From the NCBI GenBank assembly GCA_023301795.1, contig JALZVU010000110.1, forward strand, positions 1-45,907: a DNA stretch of 45,907 nt. Reading direction: 5' to 3'. The translations under genes were made by a program, and so were the position numbers. Source of the DNA: Granulosicoccus sp. Lineage in GTDB: Bacteria; Pseudomonadota; Gammaproteobacteria; Granulosicoccales; Granulosicoccaceae. Of this stretch, positions 44,372 to 45,907 are shown piece after piece. Every line of letters starts with the position of its first letter. Position 1 is the stretch's first letter. Under the pieces are notes generated by a model. It made no database searches, was not told where the DNA came from, and was given only the letters and a program-made list of their open reading frames with translations.

Positions 44372-45379
44372 ATGACGCAAGTTCCTGTTTCCATCGCTGG
44401 CGCCAACACCCTGCTGGGACAACATCTGCTGGCAAGACTGGCTGACTCCAGAACGTTCAGAATCACCAGCCTGCACGACAAACTTGCACTGCAAGGAGTT
44501 GATTCCATAGCTGATTCGCAGGACTGGTCGTTGAACCCGCAGGTTGCCGAGATATTCCGGCAGGTGCCCTTGTTGCCACCGGATGCAGCGGCACAGGCAC
44601 CGCTGCTAGCCTCTTTCCTGCCGGATGACGACGCGCAGCGGATCGAGGCGCTGCATCTGGATCGCGGCACTCGCGTACTGACACATGGCGAATACGCTCG
44701 ACTGCACCAGCCTCTGGCGATACCTGGCAGATTGAACGAGCTCGATCAAGGGATGCAGCACTGTGCTACGCCGAACTGCACCACTGCCATGTGCACTCTG
44801 CCCCTGCAAGCGCTGCTGAGCGACTACGGTATTCAGGCGGCCACCATTACAGCGCTGCAAGCGATCAGCGGCACCGACATACCCGGCATGCAGGCTCATG
44901 CCATCCACGATCAGGTGGTTGGACACCTTCCCGGAGAAGCGGACGCCTTGAGAAACGAGCTGGGCGTGATCTTCTCGCAGGCGTTTCCGATATACGCATT
45001 CGCCACCCGTGTACCGGTGTGGCGAGGACATACGATCACGCTGGCGGTTGAACTGAAGAAAAAGGCCGAGCTCGATCAGGTGGAGCAGACACTACATGCC
45101 ATGCAGGGAGTTCATGTGGTCACGCCCTCCTCCCAGTTAAACAGGAGCAGACCCTTGTTCCATTCGGACAAGCCAATGGTCACCGTCGGTGCATTGCGAG
45201 TCGCTGCTAAGCGCGACCTCGGTTTATCCACAGCTTGTACAACTGAGTCCGGAACGCACATCGGTGGGCCTACGATCATGATGACCCTGACCGGCGATAA
45301 TCTGGAAGCGGCAACCAGCGGCTTGATGCTGGCGGCGCTGCAACAACTTGCACAGATCGATGTATCGCTGCTGGAATAG
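44372..45379 (+). CDS. Aspartate-semialdehyde dehydrogenase-like protein
   Basis: 335 residues from the ATG at 44372 (GGA eight bases upstream); an in-frame ATG at 44324 lies inside the inverted-repeat control region and is less likely. It has the ASADH active-site pattern: nucleophile C136 in ATPNCTT, a Gln in ALQAISG (Q163), Arg213 in TRVPV and acid/base H220 in RGHT. The NADP-binding start is IAGANTLLG in place of the usual GATGxVG. ASADH reduces aspartyl phosphate to its semialdehyde, but location beside a catabolic operon and the altered cofactor loop suggest a paralogue acting on another acyl phosphate or aldehyde, perhaps derived from the imported compound. The housekeeping asd is not in this window. 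Confidence 0.75.
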   Translation: MTQVPVSIAGANTLLGQHLLARLADSRTFRITSLHDKLALQGVDSIADSQDWSLNPQVAEIFRQVPLLPPDAAAQAPLLASFLPDDDAQRIEALHLDRGTRVLTHGEYARLHQPLAIPGRLNELDQGMQHCATPNCTTAMCTLPLQALLSDYGIQAATITALQAISGTDIPGMQAHAIHDQVVGHLPGEADALRNELGVIFSQAFPIYAFATRVPVWRGHTITLAVELKKKAELDQVEQTLHAMQGVHVVTPSSQLNRSRPLFHSDKPMVTVGALRVAAKRDLGLSTACTTESGTHIGGPTIMMTLTGDNLEAATSGLMLAALQQLAQIDVSLLE

Positions 45380-45535
45380 CCGCGCTCAGTCCACGAACAG
45401 ATCATTCATCAGAACCTGCTCTTGCTACTACAAACACATAGTGCGAGTAAACTCACACATCCGTACCAGCACACCCCAGATATTTAAGCGTTAATTTGGA
45501 CAATAGAGTCTTCACCCCAACAGAGGTTCACCGAT

Positions 45536-45688
45536 TTGAAGACGAAACGCCCGAAATACAACTATGATAAAACTCGCAAGCTGGGTGCTTTGATTTCACT
45601 GGAGCTAGAAATCAAAGTCAACAAGGAAAAGGAAACTCCTCAGGTAATCGTTAATCAAGTAAGAACGTCTCGTGGTGAAAGCTCATAG
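45536..45688 (+). CDS. Possible small basic protein
   Basis: 50 residues from a TTG at 45536 with AGAGG nine bases upstream. The sequence is lysine-rich at the N-terminus (KTKRPKYNYDKTRK) with a hydrophobic segment LGALISLELEI. I recognise no family. The good ribosome-binding site is the only support; it could be chance in this otherwise empty 330-base gap (45380-45713). Confidence 0.3.
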   Translation: MKTKRPKYNYDKTRKLGALISLELEIKVNKEKETPQVIVNQVRTSRGESS

Positions 45689-45713
45689 ACTAAAAAGTAA
45701 ATAAAGGTTATCA

Positions 45714-45907
45714 CTAGTGTCCCGTTAACTTTCCAACAAAGGATAGCTGGTCGGGGTTCATGTGTATTTTCCCGGTCGATCTGCCATGTATCAAATCGTG
45801 AATGCACCATTTCTCGAACAAGTTCATTTGCAAAAGACTCAGAATCTGCTGCATCGATTTCTTCGATTTTGACAAGAACTTCAAGTAAGCGATCAGCAGG
45901 TAGACAC
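45714..45907 (-). mobile_element. IS4-family transposase, C-terminal end (continues beyond window)
   Basis: The minus-strand frame from the right edge reads VYLLIAYLKFLSKSKKSMQQ then ILSLLQMNLFEKWCIHDLIH and stops with TAG at 45714. The LIAYLKF...QQIL-LLQ-NLFE pattern is the C-terminal end of IS4-family DDE transposases. The gene enters from outside the window, so whether it is intact cannot be said. It is in the same orientation as the transposase fragment at 34.5 kb, but the two pieces cover different parts of the protein and need not be the same element. Confidence 0.78.

Overview
The window looks like chromosome of a heterotrophic, probably marine gammaproteobacterium. The evidence is a monomeric NADP-isocitrate dehydrogenase, an HrpB-type helicase, DbpA, a DUF3135 protein, a Csr/Rsm-type small RNA, and TRAP and peptide ABC uptake systems for organic nutrients. 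I cannot name the species; a Granulosicoccus-like lineage is only a guess.

Layout. (1) 1-9.7 kb is mostly housekeeping on the minus strand: the end of a PhnP-like metallo-hydrolase (plus strand), a hydrolase with a membrane tail, a serine-glyoxylate-type aminotransferase, isocitrate dehydrogenase, HrpB and a secreted alpha/beta hydrolase. (2) 9.7-15.6 kb holds a membrane-bound AraC regulator, an EamA exporter and part of the protocatechuate branch: pcaQ (overlapping a DUF938 methyltransferase gene) divergent from pcaD-pcaB, with a clear PcaQ operator between them. (3) 15.7-20.5 kb is a minus-strand unit LysR - DUF1445 - TRAP transporter (P, Q, M). (4) 21-26 kb carries a 1154-residue ammonium-transporter/hybrid-histidine-kinase fusion and dbpA. 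(5) 26-30.1 kb has an SDR, an Asp/Glu racemase with decayed relics of a D-cysteine-desulfhydrase-like gene and its LysR regulator, a TRIC/UPF0126 membrane protein, a DUF3135 protein, and an RNA gene whose repeated hairpins expose GGA loops and which ends in a terminator. It is best read as a CsrB/RsmZ-type antagonist of CsrA. (6) 30.3-34.5 kb is an alpha-2-macroglobulin-family gene with a thioester motif and seven tandem copies of a 9-bp unit in its central linker.

(7) From about 35.1 kb the sequence becomes visibly more GC-rich. A tightly overlapping nine-gene minus-strand operon runs from a GntR regulator through a peptide-binding protein, two permeases, an SDR, a CE4-type deacetylase and a gamma-glutamyltransferase to two ABC ATPases, with a divergent aspartate-semialdehyde-dehydrogenase-like gene. 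IS4-family transposase pieces lie on both sides (34.5-34.8 kb and at the right window edge), so this segment may have been acquired.

The observations I consider strongest are the Csr-type RNA, the gamma-glutamyl/deacetylase/peptide-uptake operon as a possible undescribed catabolic system, the repeat-bearing macroglobulin, and the Amt-kinase fusion.
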